From positions 19,059,839 to 19,123,838 of the forward strand of contig CM049316.1 in assembly GCA_026874595.1 (NCBI GenBank): 64,000 nt of DNA, written 5' to 3'. This document shows positions 22,701 through 35,101 of the stretch, one piece after another; position 1 is the stretch's first letter, and every line of letters starts with the position of its first letter. The position numbers and the translations under genes are program-made. Source of the stretch: Sipunculus nudus. Its lineage: Eukaryota > Annelida > Sipuncula > Golfingiida > Sipunculidae. The notes beneath the pieces were generated by a model. The model made no database searches, was not told where the DNA came from, and saw only the letters and a list, made by a program, of their open reading frames with translations.

Positions 22701-23839
22701 TATAATATATAAACTTCCTTTTGATCTAAAGGTAAGTATAAATGTATTTAGGCCTAGCTGTTGACATGGGGCATGGTCCGGCTAGAGTGGGGGAAGGTTG
22801 GGGGGGGGGGGGGGGAGGAGCTGAGGCAGTCACAGTGAAGTTTTTACTATTCCCATCACTCAGCATATATCTGAGTGAGGTCCCTGCTAGCTCATTCATT
22901 TGAGCACTAAGAGCTAATTATGAACTTTTTAGATGAAGCTGTGTACATGATCCTTGTCTCAAATGTTGGCTCTTTTTAAATTTTTGAAATTATTTAATAA
23001 ACCGTATTTCAATAGCAATCAAATGCAAATGTATATTAAGAACCATTTCAGTGTTTATTATTGTCTTTTAGAGCGTAATAAACGCATCATTGAAAAAGGT
23101 AGGAAGCTAAAACGTTGTTACATAAATCTTAAGAGGGAGAGAGAAATTTCAACATTTGATCACCGGTCATATAAATCACGTTCCAGATAGCAGTGTTTCC
23201 ATAAACAGGTCAGGTATACTTGCACTTTGGCCTAGCTGTTTCGATCTGTGATTGGGTTCACATATACTGCATGTAACCCACGTTTAAGCTAAGATCCACG
23301 TTCCCTATAAGAAAGCCAACTTCTTCTCCAGAAGGAACTAACAGGCCGCATGTGCATTTTGTTTGCATTTGCACGATGATAAACGTACTCTGTGTAGCAA
23401 ACATAGAATACATGAAGCCCGGAGAGCCGCTAATGGGCCATTCTGTGTAATCTTACCTACCTGTGCCCGGAGTGCTCTGTTCCGTTCAGGACCCGTATGT
23501 ATTGGCAGCTTGACGTCCCACTTTTACGTGAGTTGCAGTGTAGCGTTCTCCTAGTGACGTCGACTGAATGTGGATTGATCATTCGTGAGGTTACTGATAA
23601 CCTATAATGCAATGGGATTATGTATGACGTAAGATATAACCACGATAAAACCACCGTTGCGGGAATTTGCTCAGTAAGCTGAGCGCTGCGCCATATCTGT
23701 GATGTCGGCTACACCTCTCAAGGCTTGTTTAAATTCCCTTTCCTTTTCCCAGAGTAACCAAAACAGTGGTGATTTAAAATTAAGATGTTTAATATTATAA
23801 TATATATTAAGGTATAATATTCAATTAGCATTAAGGGGT

Positions 23840-24060
23840 GTGGATATTAGAGGGGTAAAACGATCGTCTCTCTCCGCTCGCGACCTCGGTTCGATTCCCG
23901 GCGTTGCTTTGAGGTTGGGTTATAGTGGCCCGTCCAAGGCCGGTGGTTTTCTCTAGGTTCTCCGGTTTCCTCGACCCCTGTACACTACCGAATGCCATCA
24001 CCAGAGCCATTGAGAGTGCCTAGATTAGTTAAAATAACTATTTGTATAATACATGTAAAA
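23840..24060 (+). mobile_element. Second tRNA-derived SINE-like element
   Basis: A B box (GGTTCGATTCC) lies in 'cgacctcggttcgattcccggcg', followed by 'ggtggttttctctaggttctccggtttcctcgac', a conserved-looking body of the kind found 3' of the tRNA head in invertebrate SINEs. The A-box half is weak. Confidence 0.5.
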
Positions 24061-24370
24061 GATATATGTTTATATTTATATTAATTCTAAATTCTATTAA
24101 GCTATATAGGGAAGCGGGTTGGGGGGGGGGGGGCTGACCTCAATGTGGTTTCATGCGAATACTACAATTTTATAGGGATGGGTTTTAATTCACAACTTAC
24201 CAAATGACCTGCCAAATACACTGTGTGTATGTCGCTATGTGGACTGTAGAAGCCTACTTGCAGTAATACATTTTCGTTTGAAAACATACAAGTTAATCTT
24301 AACCAAAGTATGATTCCCGATTACATTACGTCAAGTATAGCGACGGAAGCCAGAGACGAAACCAAAGACT

Positions 24371-24371
24371 G

Positions 24372-24420
<49 letters not shown>

Positions 24421-24421
24421 C
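24371..24421. repeat. (GA)n (CAGA)n compound microsatellite
   Basis: A GA run passes directly into CAGA tetranucleotides. The neighbouring 24121-24133 stretch is a G-run. Confidence 0.9.
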
Positions 24422-24804
24422 GAGACATGCAAAGGGAAATATACACAGCGACACAGAGAAAGGGAGAGAGGCAATGACATTCCAGTAATTCGACCACCAC
24501 TGGAACAATGCAATGCAGTTTTCGTCAGCTGGTTCTGTTTGAATAAGAGTGTTCTCGTTGATTTAGACGTTCTATATATATTAACATTCATTTGAATATT
24601 GAAGGATACAGTCAACGAAGAATGAAATGAACTGAATTTATATAGGGGCCTATACATATGCCGGGAAAATGAAAGGCGGTCAAGTGACAGTAGTTGCGGT
24701 GAGTTCGTTTGTCTGAACATGCACACACATGCACATTGCTTACGAACGCACACACGTACATACATATCAACAATCCAGGCACCATGTATAGTTGGTTGGT
24801 TTTT

Positions 24805-25308
24805 CGCTCAGCTGACTGTAAGTCAACGGAGGTGTAGGAATGGCGCTTTGTCCGTCGATCGTCCGTCGTGCCGTCCGGGCGTCCGGCCGTCCGTTAGCAG
24901 GGCACAAATCGTAACTGCTGTACCTAGAAACTTCTAAGTGAATATCCAAGGAGGTCAATAAAAAAATCTCCTTGGAAAACTGAAATTAGATCACTGTGGC
25001 CTATATCCTCCGAGCTAAGGGGCTTGAAAGTACCCCCCAAAATAATCAAAAATATAACAAAAAACCTCCAATAGCTTGATAATTAATGCATGGATTGTCA
25101 TGAATCATGCCTTGAATATTGACCATGACTAGATTGTCAGTTCTCGAAAAGTGGTGCCGCCACCTGTATTTTTTGTTATTTTTTACGAATATTTTTCTAT
25201 ATTTTTACTATACAATGACAACAATCATGTCAGTTTCTCAGCTGTAATTACATCTAGTGTCCCAAAACCTGGTGTGTTTATTGATCACAAGTGGATATAG
25301 TTAGCACC

Positions 25309-25341
<33 letters not shown>

Positions 25342-26505
25342 CATCCATCCATCCACACAAAATTGTTTCCACATGATAACTCCAGGTTGTATTGACACAT
25401 GGATTTCAAACTTGACTTACGTGTGGCCCACCACTAAAGCAAGCACCTATATGATTTTGGGGTCACGAGGTCAAAGGTCAAGGTCACAGGACTCATTTAA
25501 AAAAAAGAATGCAAATGCATTTGAAGTCAAACTTTTCATCCCAAACCTTCCATCTTCAAGATATTGCTAACCTGCAAATAGGGGAAGATTCTGTTCAATT
25601 TTGGGGTCATGACGTCAAAGGTCAAGGTCACAGTACCCACTTATTTAGAAAGATTTTGGATGCATTTTAAGCCAAACTTTTCATCCTAAACCTTCCATCT
25701 CGCACATATAGCTGAGCTGCCAATAGGGGAAGAACCTGATTGATTTGGGTGTCACAAGGTCAATGGTCATGGTCACAGGGGCTCATCTGTCCACATATTT
25801 GTTTCTGGATAATAACTCCAGTTTGGATTGACATATTGGTTTCAGTTTTGATTTATATATGACCCACCAATAATGTAAGAACCCTTTTGGTTTCGGAGTC
25901 ATAAGGCCAAAGGTCAAGGTCACATGACCCACTTCTTTAAAATTATTGTTGATGTATTTTCAGCCAAACTTTCTGTCCCAATCCTTCTATCTTCCAGATG
26001 TTGCTCACCTGCCAATAGTGAAAGTAACTTATGGATTTTTTGGTCACATGGTCAAAGGTCAAGGTCATGGGGGCCATCAATCCACATATTAGTTTCCAGA
26101 TAATAACACCAGTTTGGTTTAAAATATTGGTTTCAAATTTGACTCATTTATTGTCCACCACTAAAGTAAAAACTGTTGATTCTGGGGTCATGAGATCAAA
26201 GGTCAAGGTCACAGGACCCACTACTTTAGTAAGATTGTGGATGCGTTTTAAGCCAAACTTTTCATCTCAATCCTTCCATCATCAACATGTGGTGCACCTA
26301 CCAATAGGGGCAGTTTCCTTTTGATTTTTGGGTCACAAGGTCAAAGGTTAAGGTCACAGGGCCCATCCATTCACAAATTAGTTTATGGATGATAACTCCA
26401 GTTTGGGTAGACAGGTTGGCTTCAAACTGATCAAAGGACCAATATTTTGGAAAACCTCATAAACATATATCCTTATAGACAAATGCAGCTGAGCGTCGAG
26501 ACCCA
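24805..26505 (+). mobile_element. TIR-ended element carrying AGGTCA-rich tandem monomers
   Basis: The left end 'tcgctcagctgactgtaagtc' and the right end 'gcagctgagcgtcgagaccc' contain the inverted words CGCTCAGCTG and CAGCTGAGCG. The first part matches the 50229 family ('aaattagatc..tgtgacctatat'). From about 25310 it holds a (GTCT)n/(CCAT)n stretch and monomers with 'tttcaaacttgac', 'ggccaccactaaag'-like words and 'gaggtcaaaggtcaaggtcacagg', repeated about seven times to 26370. No transposase is encoded. Confidence 0.6.
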
Positions 26506-26689
26506 TGGGTCCCTAGTTCTTGTATTTGTTAATGTGTAATAGATAATCAGTTACAATTCATTTTTATGATATGTATTTGATAAATATTTTAGGAATACTT
26601 TTAGAACAATATTATAATAATTTTCTATATATTGTTGCATACTACTTTCTGACACTACGAAACATTTCATTGATATTATATCAATACAG

Positions 26690-28156
26690 TACCGTTTTCC
26701 CCCGTGGATAATCCGCTACCGTTGATAATCCGCACCCCGATTTAGAGCAACATTTTCTGAGGAAAAACACATAACCCTGTGTATAAGACGCAGCCTATTT
26801 CTGGCCAAAATCTTGAATGCTGCAACTTGTATTTGCCGTAGTTATCGAATATGCACTGGCTCCATGGAGGTAAACTTGCCAGTCAGACCGACAGGTCTCT
26901 TAGAAGAAGATCTTTACACTTAAAATAGCAAAAAGGTTATTCTCCTTTAGCTGTCAAATGTAAAAAAAAGGTGCTGTTAATGTACAATACTGACACGTAC
27001 CTGTTTTAAGTAAGATATAATATACTGAACAACCACCTGTAAAATGCGAGCAAATTACGACCATTTTATATCAGTCCCTTTCGAAACTCCTTTATATTAT
27101 CAATTTATAAATGCTGTGAAATAGACCACCTGGCTATTACAGATTACGAGTTTTTTTTCTGATTAAAGTGATATATTACTATTAAAATGACCTGCCTAAT
27201 ACGGGCCATCGTGTTTATCCAGCGCTGAACCGGTTGATTGCCCATGGGTTAAGTCGCGGTCACCTATATGTACTCGCTGTTTGTTCTATTGTTGTGCGAA
27301 TGTACCAACTACCGAACCCTGGCTGGTGCCTGGTATTCTAGGCACCTGGGGCAGACCCGGGACTTCCCCTGACCACGTGACAGACTCACACGCCCTGCTA
27401 ATCCGCGTAAGTGGAGGTTCCCTGATTTTAATCTTTGATCTTTGCCCCCGTGGTTTGTCTTTCATCTATATAGTGCATACGCTACTTGAAAGATTTTCTT
27501 TCAAGAGTGCATGACCTATGATGTTCTTTATATATATATAGTTTAATATAAAAAAAATCTCCCAACCTTTGTTATCAAGTTTTAACACCCTGGCCGTGAT
27601 AACATCACTTTGTACAACTGATCAATCTGACCATGACGATGTACAAAATAGGGTAATTAATTAACTAAAGGAACCACTAGGCAATTGTTCCTCCCTTGGC
27701 TCAATTTGTTTAGGAAGTATTTAAGTGTATCACGGATCATTTCCTAAGAGAATTAATGACCCGGTATAACAACCCCAGTGCTGGTGCTCACAGCGCCATC
27801 TACCAACTGACAATAACATTAAATGAAGTCGGCCAAACCATGCACAGTCATGCATATTTCAGTTCACAAATCATCAATGTTCTTCGGCTGTAAGCCACAT
27901 TAAAGGTATATTTTAAGTATGACAGTAAATAAAACCTATTATTATATTTTTTTATGCCTAATTTGATAAAGTTCAGTGTGTATACACTTAGTTTGCATAA
28001 AATCCTTTATTATCACTCACCGTCGGCCTACAATACGATGTCCAATGTGATGGGAAAATTGGTTTGGAATTATGCGTCCATGTATAATACGCACCAATGT
28101 TTTTTATATCAATTTCATGGAGAAAAAGTGCGGATTATCCACGGGGAGAAACGGTA
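26690..28156. mobile_element. DNA transposon-like element with 27-bp TIRs (TA-flanked)
   Basis: Left 26690-26716 and right 28130-28156 are inverted repeats matching at 25 of 27 positions (TACCGTTT..CCCCGTGGATAATCCGC). Both start with TA at the outer edge, as expected for a TA target-site duplication of a Tc1/mariner/pogo-type element. No transposase frame is seen in its 1.47 kb. It lies directly upstream of the first recognised exon of gene 2 and is followed by an (AT)n run (28157-28202). Confidence 0.7.
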
Positions 28157-28157
28157 A

Positions 28158-28205
<48 letters not shown>

Positions 28206-28611
28206 TTAATAGATATGTCTGTGCGTATGTGTTTGTCTGATAAACAATAACAGTATACCTATGTGGTGCAATTATCCCCGTCACACCTCGGGTGGACGTG
28301 TCAGTTCCGTTCATGTGTCTCTCCGTCTGTCCATCCGAAAACTTTCAACAGTAGAGACAACATGGTTATGGTTACATACATCAACTTTTGAATAAGGTGG
28401 CGGGTGTATCTAAATAAGTGCTTCCCTCACCAATCGGATTATCTAAATCTTAATCTAAATTGATAAATTTGTATGAATTGCTCCATTTTGATTTTCACAA
28501 TAAGTGTGCAAAGTATAGCAATACATATATTATAACATCCAGACTCGGCGGGTACTGTGAAAGCATATTTCTAGTTTGTAATTAATAAATGCATTTGTGT
28601 GTTATAACCAG

Positions 28612-31124
28612 GAGGCCAACGAGGTCCGACAGAGGCTAATGACCATGCTACAGCACGGACAGTCTCCTGACCCCGTGGAGACGTTTAAGGATCTGGATCT
28701 TGAACTGAGGCAGAAGTACCGCTATCTTCCTCTCCTTGAGCTGATACGGGATAATTCAGGCGTAAGAAAAGAATTTGATAATGTTGTATTTTAAAAACAC
28801 AGGTTAAAAAGGTTAAAAAAAATATCGCCCGCCCGCACTGATTTCATAGAAAAGTGCCTTAGAACCATAACTTTTTTTGGCCTGAGAGTTGTTAACGGGT
28901 AGGTTCATAACCGTTATAAATCCCCAGAGCTACAAATGTAGATTAAATATCATTTTTAACGAGAGTCAGAGGCAGAGGTATACTCACTGTGCATACACAT
29001 ATTTCATAATGACACTCATTGGTGAATATTAGTTGGTTCTTAATTTTGTGATTATAGTGATTAAATACACTTGAAAATTAAATAACCAATATCTACATGA
29101 TAGTTCCGAAAAAATACACAGGCATGATGAATAAGTTATAAATACTTATAAATACTTAAAACATATTCTGCCTCATAACTTATTAATCAATAACAGTCCA
29201 AAATATCATGGTATGAATTAATATTTCTCAGAGCCATGGCTGGATTCCTAAACTCCTGAAGGGCCTTGAGCTCATTAGACGTTATGCCCTGGTCTTGCTG
29301 AAACCGGAAGTGGAGAGACCCGCCAGGTGGCGCTCTATACCGCTGGACAAACACATCGTGTACACAATTCTTGGGGATTTACAGGTAGAGTATAAAGTCA
29401 ACATTTATGTATTTTCTTTTTTTAACACTAATCATTTGGACATCCAACCATTTTTCTTAAATCTAGTATATATAAGTTAAAACAAGAGGAATGCAAAAAT
29501 GAAGAGCCAACTAATTCAAATTTTATTTCATTATATTTCATTAAGAAGAAAATGCTGTAACTGTTATATATTTAAAGATAAGGCTAAATGAAGGGGACAA
29601 TGAATAAGTGTTGTTCAATTATTAAATATAACATACAGAAACGCAGAAAAATTTAAAAAGACACCAGACGACCAATATTTGAAATATCAACAAAACGTGT
29701 CTCGGTAGAAGTTTAATGACGACGCACTTTTTGCATCTATCAGGGCGGTAAAGATCTCCTGAAGCAGCTTGGGTACTCTGAAGAGGGAGAGAATGAGATG
29801 TGCTTCCCGGAGGATGAGGTTCCTGACCGGCAGGAGGTAGCAGGTCTGGCAGCAGAAATCTTGCTGGCCAAGCCAGAGCTGATAGCTTACCTGTGTGACG
29901 CCCACCCAAAGCAAACCGAGATCTCAGAGACGGTCCCTCAGGTTTACAGGTAAATACCATACTCTCACTCTGCATCAGTGTCACACCACAGGCTAAAAAC
30001 TGCATATATAGACATTTAAGAAGTGCTTGGACAGCTAATTACTCCTCCAACATCTAAGTTTTGTCCAGGTCATTTCTCAGGTCTTATAATATCTGTTCAT
30101 TCATGCCCTTGCCTTATATTAGCAAATAACTTCACTACATATCGGAGGAAGGCTTTCAGTCATATACAGTGTAATCATACGGCATCCAACATTCCTTTCC
30201 ATTCCACCCCACAAAATATCATTTATTTTCATTGAACTGTACCAACTAAAAAGCAAATATTACTGACAAAAAAATTAAATAAACAGACGCAAAGACAGAC
30301 AAAATTGGATCATGACCTCCATCTAAAAATAAATTGATCGACGTTATATAATCAGATGATTATCTTAGGGTTCAATTGAAAGATAATTTATAGTTAACAT
30401 TTAGAGATAGGTGAATTTACCTCAGTCATTCTTATAAAGAAGGAATTGGTACTAAATTTTACTATTTACATAGATCTAACTGTCATGCGTACATGATTTT
30501 AGAAAACAGAGATAATTGACACAGCATTTTTTTATCTAATTATTACAATATACAGTCTTATCAGTTTTTCATATACACGTGACTACAAGAGATCGCTATG
30601 CGCATATCTCTGCTTACATGTTTCGTCTGTCATGTTATGGCTGAACTTATCTGAACCTGCCCTTCTTTAAGATCCATTGATTTTCTATCAATAACATTAA
30701 TAACATCCTGATTAAGCCCCTTGTAAATATCAGCCATATAGACATTGCAATTGTTGTATACGTTCAACTTTAATAAATATTCCCGGTGATTGTGTTTGCA
30801 TATGGAGCCTGTACATTAAATACATATAACTTCATATCTTCAATTATCATGCTTTGAACCACGAGTTAAATACAAGTGATACCCACGTATATCAGAAGAT
30901 TAACGTAGTAGAATCCGCACAATAATTCTGTACAGTTACAATGGATAATTAAAATGTACTCTTTTTGTACCTTTGCCCGCACGTGGATTATTCACGAATA
31001 AAGGATAATAGAGATACATTTCAGATATGTAAAAATCTTGTTTCATTAAATTTATGTTAATTTCAGGCCACACAAGTTGGCCAGGGTGGTCTACCAAGAA
31101 CCAGAAAATGTCTTGTCGCCAGAG
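28612..31124 (+). CDS. Gene 2 PUB module 1 (exons of 150, 153, 206, 58 nt)
   Basis: The helices read 'EVRQRLMTMLQHG' and 'KYRYLPLLELI', then 'GLELIRRYALVLLKP' with 'ARWRSIPLDKHIV', then 'LLKQLGYSEEG' and 'VAGLAAEILLAKPEL'. The fold signature matches the HOIP PUB domain. The PIM-pocket positions equivalent to human Asn85, Lys99, Asn101 and Asn102 are Val, Pro, Asp and Lys, so binding of an OTULIN-type peptide is doubtful. Exon 29744-29949 ends with two bases of an Arg codon completed by exon 31067-31124. Confidence 0.85.
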
Positions 31125-34100
31125 GTAACTTGATAACCTATATTGCATATAATTGAGATAATTTATGAAAATGCAAATATGTAAATGTTTCAGTGTGTCA
31201 TCACTGCATACGTACATCAGCATTATTTCCTTTAAAAATTCATATTACTCATAACCATGCCTCCTACTTCAATAAAGGCTCTAAGCATATTCATAGGTTA
31301 AATTAGAAATAACATTGAACACTATTTTACTTCAACCTTTTATCCAATATTTTGAGGCAACTCTGGAATCTCAGTTATCGTAATTTGCCGGTATGTTGGA
31401 TTCTAAGGCTCTGTACACTTAATGTCCCAATCATCCCAGATGAATCATAATGGAATTGCATATCTCTGAGTTATTACTGCAATGCATTAAAATGTAATTC
31501 TCCCGAAAAAGTCAGACTCGATGTTTTAAAATCTGATAGTTTTAAAAGTAATACTGGCCTAAACATTACTACTTAATATCATTGTATCCCCAGACAAAGT
31601 CGGGGGATACTATGTTTTCATACCGGTCCCGCCGCCGCCGCCGCCGCCGCATATAAATCTTGTTGGCGCGATAACCCAAACAATATTTCACGGAACTTTA
31701 CCAAACTTGGTATATGTATAGATATGGGTAAGAGGACGACGCCTATTTAAAATGAGGTCATGACCTTTACTAGGAGAGTGTCCTTGACCTTGAATAGGTC
31801 CAATGTTGAGGAAAAACACACAAATTCTTTAATATCTCAAGAAATCTTGCATGGATTTATCCCAAAATCAAGTTGATGGAAGATCATGGATAGGGTTGTC
31901 ATGTTCCAGAAACTGGTGGCGCCACCTATTATTCTTTACTTGTTTTCGTGCCGTTTAATACCCCCAAAATGCCACCTTACAGTACTGTGAGCATTATAAG
32001 TCAAAAACTAATGGACAGATTTCTTTTATATTATGCATATACATAGGTATGGGTTATGGGATGATGTTTATTTAAATTGGGGTCATGACCTTTCCTATGA
32101 TAGTGGCCTTGACCTTGAATATTGCCATTTATGGTGAAAATCACACACCTCTTATGATATCTCCAGTGTTGATAGCCATATGGATTTCAAACATGACTTA
32201 TGTATGGCCCACCACTTAAGTAAGAACCCTATAGGTTCTAGGGTCATGAGGTCAAGGGTCAAGGTCAATGGACTGGCATTTTAAAAGATACTGTGGATGC
32301 ATTTTAAGCCAAACTTTCATCCTAGGTCTTCCATCTTGAATATATAGCTCACTTGCCAATAGTGGATGATCCATATAAATTTTGAGGTCAAAGGTCAAGG
32401 CCACAGGAGCTATCTGTCCAAAAAAATTAGTTTCTGGATGATAATTCCTGCTTTTATTGATGTATGGATTTCAAACTTGACTTGTATATGTCCCATTGGA
32501 AAAGCAAGACCCAAATTGATTTTGGGGTCTTGAGGTTAAAGGTCAAGGTCACAGGACACATCTTTAAAAAGATTGTGGATGCATTTTCAGCCAAACATTT
32601 AATCTCAGATCTTTCATCTTGCACATATAGTTCACCTGCCAAGAGAGGAAGAACCCTATCAATTTTGAGGTCACGAGGTCAAAGGTGAAGGTCACAGGAG
32701 CCATCTGTCCAAAAATTAGTTTCTGGATGATAATTCCTTCTTTTATTGATGTATGGATTTCAAACTTGACTTGTATTTGACCCATTGGAAAAGCAAGACC
32801 CGAATTGATTTTGGGGTCATGAGGTCAAAGGTCAAGGTCACAGGACACATCTTTAAAAAGATGTGGATGCATTTTCAGCCAAACATTTCTTCTCAGATAT
32901 TTCATCTTGCACATATAGTTCACCTGCCAAGAGAGGAAGAACCCTATCAATTTTGAGGTCACAAGGTCAAAGGTGAAGGTCACAGGAGCCATCTGTCCAA
33001 AAATTAGTTTCTGGATGACAATTCCTTCTTTTATTGATGTATGGATTTCAAACGTGACTTGTATTTGACCCATTGGAAAAGCAAGACCCGAATTGATTTT
33101 GGGGTCATGAGATCAAAGGTCAAGGTCACAGGAACCCTCTTTAAAAAGCTTGTGGATGCATTTTCAGCCAAACAATTCATCTCACATCTTTCATCTTGCA
33201 CATATAGTTCACCTGCCAAGAGTGGAAGACCCCTATCAATTTTGAGGTCACAAGGTCAAAGGTGAAGGTCACAGGAGCCATCTGTCCAAAAATTAGTTCT
33301 GGATGATAATTCCTGCTTTTATTGATGTATGGATTTCAAACTTGACTTGTTTATGTCCCATTGGAAAAGCAAGACCCAAATTGATTTTGGGGTCATGAGG
33401 TCAAAGGTCAAGGTCACAGGACACATCTTTAAAAGGATTTGGATGCATTTTCAGCCAAACATTTCATCTCAGATCTTTCATCTTGCACATATAGTTCTCC
33501 TGTCAAGAGAGGAAGAACACTATCAATTTTGAGGTCACAAGGTCAAAGGTGAAGGTCACAGGAGCCATCTGTCCAAAAATTAGTTTCTGGATGATAATTC
33601 CTGCTTTATTGATGTATAGATTTCAAACTTGACTTGCATATGTCCCATTGATAAAGCAAGACCCGAATTGATTTTGCGGTCATGAGGTCAAAGGTCAAGG
33701 TCACATTACACATCTTTAAAAAGATCAAGGTCACAGGACCAACATCTTCAACAAGATTGTGGATTGTTAGATGGAAGAAACAATAAATATGCCAAGTGTC
33801 AGTATATGCTGCTTAAAATGGGGGTCTATTCTTAAAGGGGGGGGGGGGGGGGCTACTATGTCTGGGGATACTCTGGCACCTGCGGTGCCAAGAAATGTCT
33901 AGTTTAAAATATATTAGTTGTCTCGAGTAATTTCTTTTGAAATATTATAGAAGAAGTCATAATATAGAAGCACGAAGCCTTATTTCTATAAATAATTTAC
34001 TTAGGATGCAGCAAATGTACGCCAGGAAATTACCATGAACCTAATGAATGGCATGGCACCTACAACACCCCCGGAGTTCCAGCATTATAATCTTCCACTG

Positions 34101-35030
34101 ACGGTGAAGTATAAACACCTGAAACTGGGCCAGCTGATCTCAAAGAACAGTAACGTTTGTATCTTTATATCAATTAATTTGTGTATTGCCCATTTAATCA
34201 TTGTTCAAAATAAGATAGTGATTTAAAATATGCCATTCAGAAATCCATCATAAAAACATGGCTAACCTAAAAGCTTGACTTGTCTGTTTACACTTATGTT
34301 CATCTTATAAAATGGTATATATATATATATATATATATATATTAACGATATTGGTTTTATATATTTAACCTGAAGTCAATATTTCGAGTTGTAATATGTG
34401 CTGCAAAATGAATATTTCTATTTTCTTTGTCTAATGGGAAGCGCATATATTTGAATATCTCACAGGTATACATTTCAAACAAAACATACTGTAAAATCAA
34501 TTTTTTAAAAGTTAATCCCCCCCCCCCCCACCCGCCAAATATGTAAATGGAAAATGTACGTTTCAAGGAGTCCCACGCTAGTAGAATTTAAAAAAAAAAA
34601 AAAAAAAAAAGTTTCTTATACCATAATGTAGACCATATTTTCAGTTTTGAGAAATATGTATATGTCAATTTGTCTCTGAGAAGTACTTTTTCTGCAGAAA
34701 TCCCGTTTTTTCATAGGATGGCAAATGGCTCCCAAGACTGATATCGGCACTGGAGATTCTGAGACGGTTCGGTATGATTCTACTAAAACCTCCAGCACAG
34801 AGACCTGTACAGTGGCGAACCATCCTCTTCTCAAACAGAATATTTACAGAAAACTTCAAATTCATTGAAGTAGGTGATTTTATTTCCAATGAGAAAAGAA
34901 GCAAATACACAATCGGCGACAAACTGAAGTTACAAACTACAAAATCTCGTAGTTAAAATATTTGGACTGTAGAGCATCTCTCCCTCTCTCTCTGTCTGTC
35001 TCTCTCTCTCTCTGTCTCTCTCTTTGTCTC

Positions 35031-35101
<71 letters not shown>

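Noticed and set aside
24361-24432. CRISPR-like array
   Set aside because: Simple GA/CAGA microsatellite with no spacers; the DNA is eukaryotic.
28118-28153. ATG exon for gene 2 ending in a strong gtaagt donor
   Set aside because: It ends one base into a codon while the next exon needs phase 0, and it lies within the terminal inverted repeat of a transposon.
29622-30005. 127-residue minus-strand frame
   Set aside because: Antisense shadow of the third PUB exon of gene 2.
32464-33532. Series of similar 60-75 residue frames starting MDFKLDL
   Set aside because: Their spacing equals the 288-bp monomer of the tandem repeat; they have no splice context or domain.
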